A stretch of DNA of 42,678 bases from Clostridiales bacterium UBA3953 (GTDB lineage: Bacteria > Bacillota > Clostridia > Oscillospirales > CAG-272), in NCBI GenBank assembly GCA_002385415.1, contig DGDL01000048.1:1-42678 (forward strand). Direction: 5' to 3'. The position numbers and the translations under genes were made by a program. How positions within the stretch are numbered: the first letter of the stretch is position 1; the number at the start of each line of letters is the position of its first letter. The notes beneath the pieces were generated by a model, which was given only the letters and a program-made list of their open reading frames with translations, made no database searches and was not told the origin of the DNA. Shown here one piece after another: positions 6,831 to 15,255 of the stretch.

Positions 6831-7988
6831 ATGACGACTTTTGCTACCTCCCCTGTCATAATAGGAGACGGCGCAATGCCCGCGGCGCGCGAATATATAG
6901 TCCAAAACTTCGGCGTAAGCGATGGTGTGCTTGCGGTTTGCGACACAAATACCGAGCCGATTGCAAAGTCGGTGTTTGGTACCACAGAGCGCTATGTATT
7001 TCCCGGCGACGCCATAGCCGATCCCGAGCTTGCGGCGCCGCTTGAAGAGCGCGCGGCGGCGAAAAAACTGTTGGTTGCGGTTGGCGCCGGCACTATCCAT
7101 GACCTTGTGCGCTATACAGCCCATAAGCTGGGCTTGCCGTTTATTTCGTTGCCCACGGCGCCAAGTGTCGACGGATTTGTATCCGGCGTTGCGGCGATGA
7201 CGGTGGGCGGCCAAAAAATCACGTTTGAGGCGGTTCCGCCACTCGCTCTTTTTGCCGAGCCGAGTATTTTTATGAGTGCGCCGCCGGAGCTTGTTGCCGC
7301 CGGTGTGGGCGATATGCTGGGCAAATACATATCGCTTTTCGACTGGAAGGTGTCAAGTGTTGTGACGGGCGAGCGGTTTGACGGTGATATTTACATGCTC
7401 GAGCGCGACGCGCTTGAAAAAGTGGTCTCGTCCGAGCCGGGCTCTCCCGACTTCGGCGTGCTTTTAATGCGTGCGCTTGTGGCCTCCGGCCTTGCAATGC
7501 AGGCATACGGCAGCTCGCGACCTGCGAGCGGTTCCGAGCACCATCTCTCGCACCTATGGGAGATGCACTGTATAAACGAGCCTGTCTCCGCGTTGCATGG
7601 CGAAAAAGTGGGAGTGGCGACGCTTATATTGCTCGCGCTATACAGAGAAATCGAGCGGCCGGTTTTGAGGAAAAATATATACGAGCGAGAGTATCTTTTG
7701 CCGGTGTTCGGCAGGCTGACAGACGGGATAATTCGCGAAAATCTGCCCGATCCGCTTGATGGAATAACGCAGCAGAGGCTGGATATGCTTGCTTCCGAGC
7801 TGCAAAAGGAAATCTCCTCCCTGCCCGAGCCGGGCTTGTTAAAGTCGTTTATGAACGCTTGCGGCTGTAAACAGACGATTGCCTCGATAGAGCTGCCGAC
7901 CGAGCCGGATTTTCTCTTCAAAACGCTTGAATTTGCACCTTATGTACGCAGGCGGGTAACAATGCTCAAACTGTGCCGTATTTGTTGA
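6831..7988 (+). CDS. egsA: sn-Glycerol-1-phosphate dehydrogenase (AraM/EgsA family)
   Basis: An iron-containing alcohol dehydrogenase-fold enzyme of 385 residues expected to reduce dihydroxyacetone phosphate to sn-glycerol-1-phosphate with NAD(P)H. Visible motifs are the nucleotide-binding GAGTIHDLVRY (85-95), LPTAPSVDGFVS (108-119) and the metal-ligand segments GVGD (Asp161), SGSEHHLSHLWE (233-244) and LHGEKVG (His256). This is the enantiomer used in archaeal lipids; in Bacillus the AraM product feeds heptaprenylglyceryl phosphate made by PcrB, which is not in this window. A strong SD (AAGGAG) precedes the ATG. Other FeADH families such as glycerol dehydrogenase are less likely given these motifs. 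Its stop codon overlaps the next promoter. Confidence 0.88.
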   Translation: MTTFATSPVIIGDGAMPAAREYIVQNFGVSDGVLAVCDTNTEPIAKSVFGTTERYVFPGDAIADPELAAPLEERAAAKKLLVAVGAGTIHDLVRYTAHKLGLPFISLPTAPSVDGFVSGVAAMTVGGQKITFEAVPPLALFAEPSIFMSAPPELVAAGVGDMLGKYISLFDWKVSSVVTGERFDGDIYMLERDALEKVVSSEPGSPDFGVLLMRALVASGLAMQAYGSSRPASGSEHHLSHLWEMHCINEPVSALHGEKVGVATLILLALYREIERPVLRKNIYEREYLLPVFGRLTDGIIRENLPDPLDGITQQRLDMLASELQKEISSLPEPGLLKSFMNACGCKQTIASIELPTEPDFLFKTLEFAPYVRRRVTMLKLCRIC

Positions 7989-8013
7989 CACAGAAAATAT
8001 TGTGTGTTATAAT
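7985..8013 (+). promoter_or_regulatory. Perfect-consensus sigma-A promoter
   Basis: TTGACA (7985-7990), 17 bp and TATAAT (8008-8013). The -35 box contains the TGA stop codon of the dehydrogenase gene. It should drive the 8114 gene and probably the genes through argR. Confidence 0.88.
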
Positions 8014-8113
8014 CATTGTAAGAATTTTTATAATTATTCATGTTTTGTCCGGTAAAATTGCGCCCTGCGCCTGCCGGACGATGCGTTTAAATGACGGCAA
8101 GGACCAAAAATGA

Positions 8114-8659
8114 ATGAGCATTCTGTTTGACCCGACCCTTTACACCGTACCACCTGAAAACTGCACCGAGCGCGAAGCGGAGGTCTATGAGCTGCTTTCA
8201 AGGCTCGGGATAAAATTTACACGTGTGTCCCATGAGCCGGCAATGACAATTGAAGACTGCGTCGAAATCGACGAGCTGCTCGGAGTTCCGATGTGTAAAA
8301 ATCTCCTGCTTTGCGACCGCAAGCAGACAATGTTTTTCCTTGTTATGCTGCCCGGTAGCAAAAGAATCAGCTCGTCAGTGCTTGCCAAAGCTATCGGCGC
8401 GCCCAGACTCTCGTTTGCGCCGGGACCTCTGATGGAAAAGCTGCTTGGCGTTTCCCCCGGTTCGCTATCGGTGCTTGCACTGAAAAACGATACCGAGGGT
8501 AAAGTGAGGCTCGTAATCGACAGAGAACTTGTGGCAAACGAGTTTATAGGATGCCACCCCTGCGTGAACACTTCCAGCCTGAAAATAAAAACATCGGACC
8601 TGTTGCGCGTGTTTTTACCATACACGCGGCACAAGGCCGAAATCGTTGATTTATCGTAA
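8114..8659 (+). CDS. YbaK/ProXp-type aminoacyl-tRNA deacylase
   Basis: A 181-residue protein of the INS/YbaK superfamily, closest in pattern to free-standing ProXp/PrdX proteins that hydrolyse mischarged tRNA, such as Ala-tRNAPro. Features seen: a predicted N-terminal helix (EREAEVYELLSRLGIKFTRVSHEPAMTIEDC), a CKNLLLCDRK strand containing the usual catalytic-type lysine, FFLVMLPGSKRI, and the C-terminal GCHPCVNTSSLKIKTSDL, which matches the family GCHPNxNTxT pattern. The substrate cannot be told from sequence. It is the first gene after the consensus promoter and 21 bases before the LytM-like gene. The genes for tyrS and alaS nearby fit a translation-quality role. Confidence 0.85.
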   Translation: MSILFDPTLYTVPPENCTEREAEVYELLSRLGIKFTRVSHEPAMTIEDCVEIDELLGVPMCKNLLLCDRKQTMFFLVMLPGSKRISSSVLAKAIGAPRLSFAPGPLMEKLLGVSPGSLSVLALKNDTEGKVRLVIDRELVANEFIGCHPCVNTSSLKIKTSDLLRVFLPYTRHKAEIVDLS

Positions 8660-8680
8660 CAGCCGTATTACGGAGCGTGA

Positions 8681-10324
8681 TTGAAAAAAATGACCGGTAT
8701 CAAAAAAAAGCTTATCTGGGCAGTATGCATAGTACTGCTGTTTATCCCGACATATATAGGTATATGGGCTTACGCCTCCGCCCGGAAAGCTCCGGTCAGA
8801 GAAGGTGCCGTTACCCGCATGGAGCTTACCGATTTAACCGGCAATACCTATATATTTACTACCGAGTCCTCGGAAAAAGAGTTTGAGGGCAGCGTAATTG
8901 CATATTTTTTGGATTTAAATAAAGCATCCAAAGCGGTGGGCAGCCTTCCGCAGCAGCTTGCATTTGCTGACTATTTTGAAGCTGTCTATTACAGTTATGA
9001 CCTTGCAACCACATACAGATATTACTTCTCTGCCGACCCCGACAACTCATATTTTGTCGACGGTTCGGGTAAAGCATATAAAATCCCGGCAGACAAAGCG
9101 TCGACGTTTATACAGTCGTCGTACGGCGTTTGCATTTTCCCGGCATCGGCGCCGCCTGTGATGAATTTCGGCGACGGCGGCACGGTGATACTGCCGACCG
9201 AGATGTCGTGGCAGTGCTTGAGCTATGGGAACATATACAAAGAAGTAGAGGTACCCACATCGTCCGAGATGCAGCGGATTACGCTGCTTGGCGGGCTTGA
9301 CCTGCGCTTTACAATCGAGCCGGACTACTTGGTTGTCAGCATCAAGCGTTACGGATTGACGGTGTACGACGACCTCTATGAAAACATAGCCTCGTATACA
9401 TTTGAAGAAGGCGAAAACCTCGACGTGACCGTTACCGCCAAATGGTATGAAAACGAAGCGCGTGGCGCGTTTGGCGAGGCGACGTATGAGTTTGCTGCTT
9501 ATGTCCAGCCCGCACCGGTGTTTTATCTGGGCGAAACCTCGATTCAGCCCGGAGAATTTGTTGTAATAACGGGCAAAAATGTAACCGATATTTCACAGAT
9601 AACTTTTACATCCGAGCCGGAAATTGGCTATACGCCGAAGTTTTATCGCGACGGCGACTATGTGCGCGCGCTTGTGCCCATATCGGTTGATTTGCCGGAC
9701 ACATCTTCATACTCGTTTACTATCAACGCCGGCGGCGTGACCCAGACAATTTCACTTGCAATTGAGCCCAAAACATTCAGGTCGAAAGACGTAAACGTTT
9801 CCACGCAGGAGATGGCGTCCAAATTTACCGCCGAAACACTGGAGGAGTTCAGCCGAGTTGCAGGCCCCTATCTGACCGCCGATGGCGAGGTCAGGTATTG
9901 GGAAGGCAAATTTATCGAGGGTGTGGCAAACCGTTATATAACTGCCGGGTTCGGCATATATCGCAAGCTGACCGGCACATACGGCAGCGGCGAGCCCTAC
10001 CGCAACCCCGGAGTTGACTATATAGTCAATGCCGGCGACAAAGCGCTTGCCGCAAACAACGGCAAGGTAATATATGTCGGCGATCTTACGCTTACCGGAA
10101 ACACGGTTATAATTGATCACGGTTTCGGATTAAAGAGTCTTTACGCATATCTTGGCGAGATAGAGGTCAAGGTTGGAGACATGGTTAAGACCGGCGACAC
10201 AATCGGCACCGTGGGAACGACCGGTTTCACCGCCGGATATGGATTCCAGTACAGACTGTATGTTAACAATATACCCGTTTGCCCCTACTCACTGTGGGAG
10301 CAGGGAATTCCTATGACAGAATGA
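8681..10324 (+). CDS. Membrane-anchored protein with degenerate M23/LytM domain
   Basis: A 547-residue protein with an N-terminal membrane helix (about residues 8-28, KLIWAVCIVLLFIPTYIGIW), a long extracytoplasmic beta-rich part with an Ig/IPT-like segment around residues 280-360, and a C-terminal LytM fold (about 435-547: VDYIVNAGDKALAANNGKV, VIIDHGFGLKSLYAYLG, VGDMVKTGDTIGTVGTTG). The zinc and catalytic residues of active M23 enzymes are mostly gone: His to Asn442 in the HxxxD motif (Asp446 remains), His to Tyr490 in YAHL, and HLH to Gln-Tyr-Arg near the end. I expect no hydrolase activity; the family precedent is regulators or scaffolds such as EnvC and SpoIIQ. The TTG at 8681 has GGAG 5 bases upstream; ATG at 8690 is an alternative. 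It overlaps the frame upstream of argR. Confidence 0.85.
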   Translation: MKKMTGIKKKLIWAVCIVLLFIPTYIGIWAYASARKAPVREGAVTRMELTDLTGNTYIFTTESSEKEFEGSVIAYFLDLNKASKAVGSLPQQLAFADYFEAVYYSYDLATTYRYYFSADPDNSYFVDGSGKAYKIPADKASTFIQSSYGVCIFPASAPPVMNFGDGGTVILPTEMSWQCLSYGNIYKEVEVPTSSEMQRITLLGGLDLRFTIEPDYLVVSIKRYGLTVYDDLYENIASYTFEEGENLDVTVTAKWYENEARGAFGEATYEFAAYVQPAPVFYLGETSIQPGEFVVITGKNVTDISQITFTSEPEIGYTPKFYRDGDYVRALVPISVDLPDTSSYSFTINAGGVTQTISLAIEPKTFRSKDVNVSTQEMASKFTAETLEEFSRVAGPYLTADGEVRYWEGKFIEGVANRYITAGFGIYRKLTGTYGSGEPYRNPGVDYIVNAGDKALAANNGKVIYVGDLTLTGNTVIIDHGFGLKSLYAYLGEIEVKVGDMVKTGDTIGTVGTTGFTAGYGFQYRLYVNNIPVCPYSLWEQGIPMTE

Positions 10325-10347
10325 GTAATACTCATATCAGAGTTAAT

Positions 10348-10827
10348 ATGAAAAGTACTCGTCACCGAAAAATACTCGAAATAATTCAGGAATATCCGAT
10401 AGAAACACAAGACGAACTTATTTCAAAGCTGCGCGAAGTTGGAATAGCGGTAACGCAGGCAACAATATCGCGCGACATCAGGGACCTGAAGCTGGTTAAA
10501 ATTGCTTGCGACGGCGGGCAAAACAAATACAGATACGCCGTCTCGACAAGCGACGAGGCGCGCATCTCGGCAAAGTACCGCAATATAATCCGCGAGACAG
10601 TTGTGAAAGTAGACTATGCCGACAACATTGTGGTGCTGAAAACATATCCCGGCATGGCCCAGGCGGCGGCTGCCGCCATTGACGGCATGAACTGGGGCGA
10701 TATAGTCGGCAGCATTGCGGGCGACGACACGATATTTGTGCTGGTGCGGGAGCGCGAGACGGCGCTCGAGCTTGCGGATAAATTCCGCAGCGCATTGCGT
10801 GCCGACGTCGGCGATGGCAGACATTAA
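10348..10827 (+). CDS. argR: Arginine repressor ArgR
   Basis: A 159-residue transcription factor that senses arginine and controls arginine synthesis and breakdown; hexamers bind ARG boxes. The N-terminal winged helix has the TQATISRDIRDL motif (Ser41-Arg42), and the C-terminal domain has the GDDTIFVLVRE arginine-binding segment. The KSTRHRKILEIIQE start is the family standard, so I use ATG 10348. An in-frame ATG at 10321 overlaps the previous stop codon (ATGA), so translational coupling with a 9-residue extension is possible. argR next to recN is a conserved Firmicute arrangement. Confidence 0.96.
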   Translation: MKSTRHRKILEIIQEYPIETQDELISKLREVGIAVTQATISRDIRDLKLVKIACDGGQNKYRYAVSTSDEARISAKYRNIIRETVVKVDYADNIVVLKTYPGMAQAAAAAIDGMNWGDIVGSIAGDDTIFVLVRERETALELADKFRSALRADVGDGRH

Positions 10828-10844
10828 ATGCTGTGGCGTTGTAA

Positions 10845-10934
10845 TCTCTTTCCTCTCTCTTTCCTTTTGTGAACCGGCGCAGCCCGCGCGCGGACGGGCA
10901 ACCGTCCCGGGGGTCCCGCCGGTTCGGGCTTTTT
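10845..10934 (+). promoter_or_regulatory. Structured spacer between argR and recN (terminator or attenuator-like)
   Basis: A 24-nt all-pyrimidine tract (10845-10868) is followed by GAACCGGCG (10871-10879), which pairs perfectly with CGCCGGTTC (10917-10925), enclosing a GGACGG-GCAA-CCGTCC hairpin (10892-10907). A second stem, AGCCCG (10881-10886) with CGGGCT (10925-10930), directly precedes TTTT and would be a terminator. The two stems cross, so they form a pseudoknot or exclude each other. It ends 13 bases before recN. Confidence 0.6.
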
Positions 10935-10946
10935 ATACAAATTGCT

Positions 10947-12620
10947 ATGTTATATGAGCTTGATATAGAGAATATAGCCGTTATAAAGCGCGCGACGATA
11001 GGCTTTTCGCCCGGATTTACGGTGCTCACCGGCGAGACCGGCGCGGGGAAATCGATTATAATAGATTCTATAATGTTGCTTCTCGGCGCGCGCGCGCAGA
11101 AAGAGCTGATTCGAACGGGCGAGCGGTCGGCTCGGGTAAGCGCCGTGTTCGGAGGCTTCGGAGACGACGAGCTTGCGGCCTTTTCGGAGCTTGGAATAGA
11201 GCCCGACGAGGACGGCATGCTGTATGTCAGCCGCGAGATAACCCCCGACGGCAGATCGATTGCAAGGTTAAACGGGCGCGCGGTGCCGGCATCCACGCTG
11301 CGCGAGGTCGGAACGCTGCTCGTAAACATTCACGGCCAGCACGACAGCCAGGCATTGCTCAATCCCGCATCACATCTTTCGTTTGTCGATTTGTATGCCG
11401 ATGTCGGAGAGCCGCTCGCCAGATATACTGAAGCGTACGATGCGTTTTGCAAAGTGCGCGACGAGCTTGAGGCGATGTCGGTGGACGAGGCTGAAAAAGC
11501 CCGGCGCATTGAGATGCTGCGTTTTCAGCTTGCCGATATTGACAGTGCGAAGCTGAAGCCCGGCGAGGAGGAAGCGCTCGAGGCAAGAAGGCTCAAGCTG
11601 CGCAATCTCGAGCTTATTGCGCGCCAGTCGAGGCTGGTAAGGGCTGCGCTATACAGAGCCGAAAAAGGCATGTCGGCCTATGACCTTGTCACGCGCGCAA
11701 TTCCTGCGCTCGAGCAACTGCGCGACTTTGTACCCGATGCCGAAAGCTATGTAGAGCGGCTTGAGACGGTTCGCTCTGAGCTTGAGGATATAGCAGAACG
11801 CGTGACAGACGCATGCGGAGACGACCTTGACATCGACCCGTCCGAAGAGCTTGACCGAATTGAGAGCAGGCTGGACGCTATTGCAAAGCTCAAGCGAAAA
11901 TACGGTGCGGACATCGGCGAGATACTCGAGTTTCGTGCAAAAATCGCGGCAGAGCTTTCGGCGCTGGAGAGCAGCGACCTGCGTATTGCGGAGCTTGAAA
12001 AGCAGCTTGCCGAGTGTGAGGCGCAGACCGAAGCCGCGGCAGCGGAGCTTACAGTTGTAAGACGCGATGCGGCTGAGCGGCTTTCGGCAGCGGTGACGGC
12101 CGAGCTTGCCGAGCTCGAGCTGGAGAAAGCCGTGTTTACGGTGAGCCTGACGCGCAAGCAGTCCTATACAAGGCGGGGTGTTGATGCGGTTGAGTTTCTC
12201 ATAATGACCAACCCCGGCGAGCCGCCGAAACCGCTTGCAAAAATAGCGTCGGGCGGCGAGCTTTCGCGTGTAATGCTTGCAATAAAGAGCGTGCTGACGC
12301 GTGGCGGCGCGTCGACACTAATCTTTGACGAGATAGACACGGGAGTGTCGGGCAAAACCTCATATAAAATCGGGGTAAAGCTCAAGAATCTCTCGCGCGC
12401 CGCACAGGTGATATGCGTCACCCACTCTGCCCAGATAGCGGCACTTGCCGACACACAGCTGCTAATAAGCAAGCAAGAGGCTGGTGGGCGCGTCGAAACC
12501 GAAGTTACGCCGCTTGATAGAGAAGGGCGCATCAAAGAACTTGCGCGCATTATGGGCGGTGCGGAAATAACAGACAAGCTGCTTCAGTCGGCGGAAGAGC
12601 TGCTTGAAAGCGGCAAATAA
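10947..12620 (+). CDS. recN: DNA repair protein RecN
   Basis: A 557-residue SMC-like ATPase that acts in double-strand-break repair and binds DNA ends or bridges DNA. It has Walker A GETGAGKS (29-36), the conserved N-terminus MLYELDIENIAVIKR, NIHGQHDSQALLNP, a long central coiled coil rich in Glu, Ala and Arg, then the signature IASGGELSRVMLAIK and Walker B STLIFDEIDTGVSG, and the H-loop VICVTHSAQIAALAD. The start at 10947 is set by homology; no SD is visible and the longer frame upstream (from about 10869) is spacer RNA. It follows argR by 120 bases of structured spacer. Confidence 0.97.
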   Translation: MLYELDIENIAVIKRATIGFSPGFTVLTGETGAGKSIIIDSIMLLLGARAQKELIRTGERSARVSAVFGGFGDDELAAFSELGIEPDEDGMLYVSREITPDGRSIARLNGRAVPASTLREVGTLLVNIHGQHDSQALLNPASHLSFVDLYADVGEPLARYTEAYDAFCKVRDELEAMSVDEAEKARRIEMLRFQLADIDSAKLKPGEEEALEARRLKLRNLELIARQSRLVRAALYRAEKGMSAYDLVTRAIPALEQLRDFVPDAESYVERLETVRSELEDIAERVTDACGDDLDIDPSEELDRIESRLDAIAKLKRKYGADIGEILEFRAKIAAELSALESSDLRIAELEKQLAECEAQTEAAAAELTVVRRDAAERLSAAVTAELAELELEKAVFTVSLTRKQSYTRRGVDAVEFLIMTNPGEPPKPLAKIASGGELSRVMLAIKSVLTRGGASTLIFDEIDTGVSGKTSYKIGVKLKNLSRAAQVICVTHSAQIAALADTQLLISKQEAGGRVETEVTPLDREGRIKELARIMGGAEITDKLLQSAEELLESGK

Positions 12621-12698
12621 CAAGCCCCAAAACGGGAACAGTATAATTGAAATGCGACCGAGATGGCGCACGTGAGTACGCCGTCTGAAATAATATAT

Positions 12699-12728
12699 TT
12701 AACAAAAACTTTATCTTGAAAATATAAA
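12699..12728 (+). promoter_or_regulatory. Probable promoter of tyrS
   Basis: TTAACA (12699-12704), an 18-bp spacer and TATAAA (12723-12728), about 80 bases before the tyrS ATG. The interval between recN and tyrS has a hairpin (AGATGGCG/CGCCGTCT) but no T-box sequence. Confidence 0.45.
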
Positions 12729-12807
12729 ATTTATGAAAGGTATCCGCGATTGCCGTGCGATTCACCGTTGTATCGCTTTGTGCGACCGCGAAAATGTTGC
12801 AGGCAGT

Positions 12808-14034
12808 ATGAGTTTATATCAGGAATTTATAGATCGTGGGCTTCTGGCACAGTGTACAGACCCGGAAGCGGTTCAGAATTTACTCGATAACGAAAAAGTT
12901 ACCTTCTACATCGGGTTTGACCCCACCGCCGACAGCTTGCATGTCGGCCACTTTATGCAGCTTAAAATCATGGCGCACATGCAGCGCGCCGGCCATCGTC
13001 CCATAGCATTGCTCGGCGGCGGTACCGGAATGATAGGCGACCCGTCGGGCAAGTCGGACATGCGGCGCATGATGACGAAAGAGACCATAGCGCACAACAT
13101 CGAGTGTTTTAAAAAGCAGATGTCACGCTTTATAGATGTCTCGGACGGCAAAGCGCTGTTTGTAAACAACGCCGACTGGCTGTACAACCTCAACTATATC
13201 GATTTCTTGCGCGATATAGGCCCGCATTTCTCGGTCAACCGCATGCTTGCGGCCGAGTGCTACAAGGCCCGCCTTGAAACCGGCCTGACATTCCTTGAGT
13301 TCAACTATATGCTGCTTCAGAGCTTTGATTTTTTCAAGCTCTACACCGATTATGGCTGCAAGCTCCAGCTTGGCGGCGACGACCAGTGGTCGAACATCAT
13401 CGGCGGAGTGGAGCTTATCAGGCGCAAGCTCGGCGGCGAGGCTTATGGTCTTACTTTCAAGCTGCTTACCACCAGCGAAGGCAAGAAAATGGGCAAAACC
13501 GAGAAGGGCGCGGTTTGGCTCGACCCCGAAAAGACACCTCCGTACGACTTCTTCCAGTACTGGCGTAATATTGCCGACGCGGACGTCATAAATTGCCTTA
13601 AAATGCTTACCTTCCTGTCGCTGGACGAGATATCAAAATACGAGAAACTCGAGGGCAGCGAGCTTAACGCCGCGAAAGAGCTCCTTGCATACGAGTTGAC
13701 AAGGCTTGTTCATGGCGAGCAAGAGGCAAAAAAAGCGCTTGAGGCTGCGCGAACCCTTTTCTCGGCGGGCGGAATATCCGAAAATATGCCTACCTGCACA
13801 CTTACGGCAGAAAACTTCACCGACGGCAAGATTACGGTCATTGACATGCTGGTTGCCGGCAAACTGGCGCCGTCCAAAGGCGAGGCGCGCAGGCTTATAC
13901 AGCAGGGCGGCGTTTCGATATGTGACGAAAAGGTTACGTCTATCGATACTGCCCTTTCTGCCGAGGATTTTGCCTCGCGCGATATAATAGTCAGAAAAGG
14001 CAAGAAAGTTTTTATGCGCTATACAGTATCATGA
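12808..14034 (+). CDS. tyrS: Tyrosine-tRNA ligase
   Basis: A 408-residue class I aminoacyl-tRNA synthetase that charges tRNATyr. The catalytic HIGH-type motif is HVGH (45-48) within GFDPTADSLHVGHF; the KMSKS loop is KMGKT, a form common in TyrRS; the LGGDDQWSNI tyrosine-pocket segment is present. The C-terminal S4-like RNA-binding domain is seen (LAPSKGEARRLIQQGGVSI). ATG at 12808 (MSLYQEF) is chosen by homology; an in-frame ATG at 12733 would add 25 residues but has no SD and lies next to the promoter. No T-box element is found upstream, although many Firmicute tyrS genes have one. Confidence 0.97.
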   Translation: MSLYQEFIDRGLLAQCTDPEAVQNLLDNEKVTFYIGFDPTADSLHVGHFMQLKIMAHMQRAGHRPIALLGGGTGMIGDPSGKSDMRRMMTKETIAHNIECFKKQMSRFIDVSDGKALFVNNADWLYNLNYIDFLRDIGPHFSVNRMLAAECYKARLETGLTFLEFNYMLLQSFDFFKLYTDYGCKLQLGGDDQWSNIIGGVELIRRKLGGEAYGLTFKLLTTSEGKKMGKTEKGAVWLDPEKTPPYDFFQYWRNIADADVINCLKMLTFLSLDEISKYEKLEGSELNAAKELLAYELTRLVHGEQEAKKALEAARTLFSAGGISENMPTCTLTAENFTDGKITVIDMLVAGKLAPSKGEARRLIQQGGVSICDEKVTSIDTALSAEDFASRDIIVRKGKKVFMRYTVS

Positions 14035-14178
14035 TAGCCGGCGGCTCAAAAGCCTTTGGCTGTTATGATATAGGTCTTTTCGGCTGATTTTAGGCAAGAT
14101 TACCATGTTCATTTTTATCCGGCTTGTGGCATAAAATATAAAAGCCGTATCAGATTAAAACAATGGAAACATCTGATT

Positions 14179-15102
14179 ATGACTGATTACGCGACGCTTA
14201 GACCATATCTCATATCACAGCTCGAACGCGGGGAATTGACCTTTTTGGCCGATTATCCGCTTTCGTCCCTTTGCACATTTAGGATTGGCGGGCCGGCCGA
14301 CTTTATAGTCTATCCAAAAACCGAGCGCGCGCTGATCAGTCTTGTGGAGTTTGTCCGCTCGGTCGGCGTTCGGTACAATGTTTTCGGCAACGCCTCAAAT
14401 GTGCTTTTTGACGACCCCGGCTACCGAGGCGTCGTTATTTTTACATCAGAACTTAAATCCGTCACGATAAGCGGCGAAAATGTAACGGCAGGCAGCGGCA
14501 TGTCGGTGACCGCGCTGTCGGTCGCCGCTTATCGCGCATCGCTTTCGGGACTGGAATTTACTTACGGGATCCCCGGCTCGGTCGGCGGCGCGGTTTACAT
14601 GAATGCAGGCGCCTACGGCGGAGAGATTAAGGACGTTTGCATATCAAGTCGGGTATACAATCCCGACACCTGCGAGATTGAGGTATACAGTGGCAACGAG
14701 CAGCGCTTCGGTTACAGGGAAAGCGTGTATATGAACTCGCCGCTGATAATCCTGTCGTCGGATTTCAGGCTGAAGGAAAGCGATCCGGTCGAAATTGACG
14801 CGCTTATGCGCAAACTGATGAACCAGCGGATTGAAAAACAGCCGCTCGACTTGCCGAGCGCCGGAAGCGTTTTCAAGCGCTGCGAAGGGTATTTTACGGC
14901 AAAGCTCATAGAGGATTCGGGACTCAAGGGAATGACGGTCGGCGGGGCGCAGGTGTCCGAAAAACATGCCGGTTTCATTGTCAACAAAGGCGGCGCGACA
15001 GCATCGGATGTACTGAGGCTTATCGAGCATATCCGCAACGTAGTATACATGAATTTCGGCGTGAACATCCAGCCTGAGGTGCGGTATATTCCTGCCGAGT
15101 AA
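14179..15102 (+). CDS. murB: UDP-N-acetylenolpyruvoylglucosamine reductase
   Basis: A 307-residue FAD enzyme that makes UDP-MurNAc, the second step of peptidoglycan precursor synthesis in the cytosol. It shows the FAD-binding segments RIGGPADFIVYP (35-46), GNASNVLF (70-77), GIPGSVGGAVYMNAGAYGG (130-148), the catalytic SAGSVFKR (Ser230), and the general-acid region NIQPEVRYI (Glu300). This is the type II pattern. No clear SD precedes the ATG at 14179. It leads a likely operon with rapZ and whiA, an arrangement common in Clostridia. Confidence 0.97.
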   Translation: MTDYATLRPYLISQLERGELTFLADYPLSSLCTFRIGGPADFIVYPKTERALISLVEFVRSVGVRYNVFGNASNVLFDDPGYRGVVIFTSELKSVTISGENVTAGSGMSVTALSVAAYRASLSGLEFTYGIPGSVGGAVYMNAGAYGGEIKDVCISSRVYNPDTCEIEVYSGNEQRFGYRESVYMNSPLIILSSDFRLKESDPVEIDALMRKLMNQRIEKQPLDLPSAGSVFKRCEGYFTAKLIEDSGLKGMTVGGAQVSEKHAGFIVNKGGATASDVLRLIEHIRNVVYMNFGVNIQPEVRYIPAE

Positions 15103-15255
15103 CCGCGCCTATTTCGGCCGGACAAGCGGGCGGCGCGAAAACTGCAAAACAAGGGGCATCGGCCGCATCAATCTGCCGCTTTGACCGGCGCAAACCGTCC
15201 GTGCAGGGCGCGACGGGGAAATCAAAGAACCTCAAAACCGGGAGCGTATAAAAGG

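Noticed and set aside
12621..12807. T-box riboswitch upstream of tyrS
   Set aside because: No GGGTGG core and no matching terminator; only an 8-bp hairpin and a weak promoter are seen.
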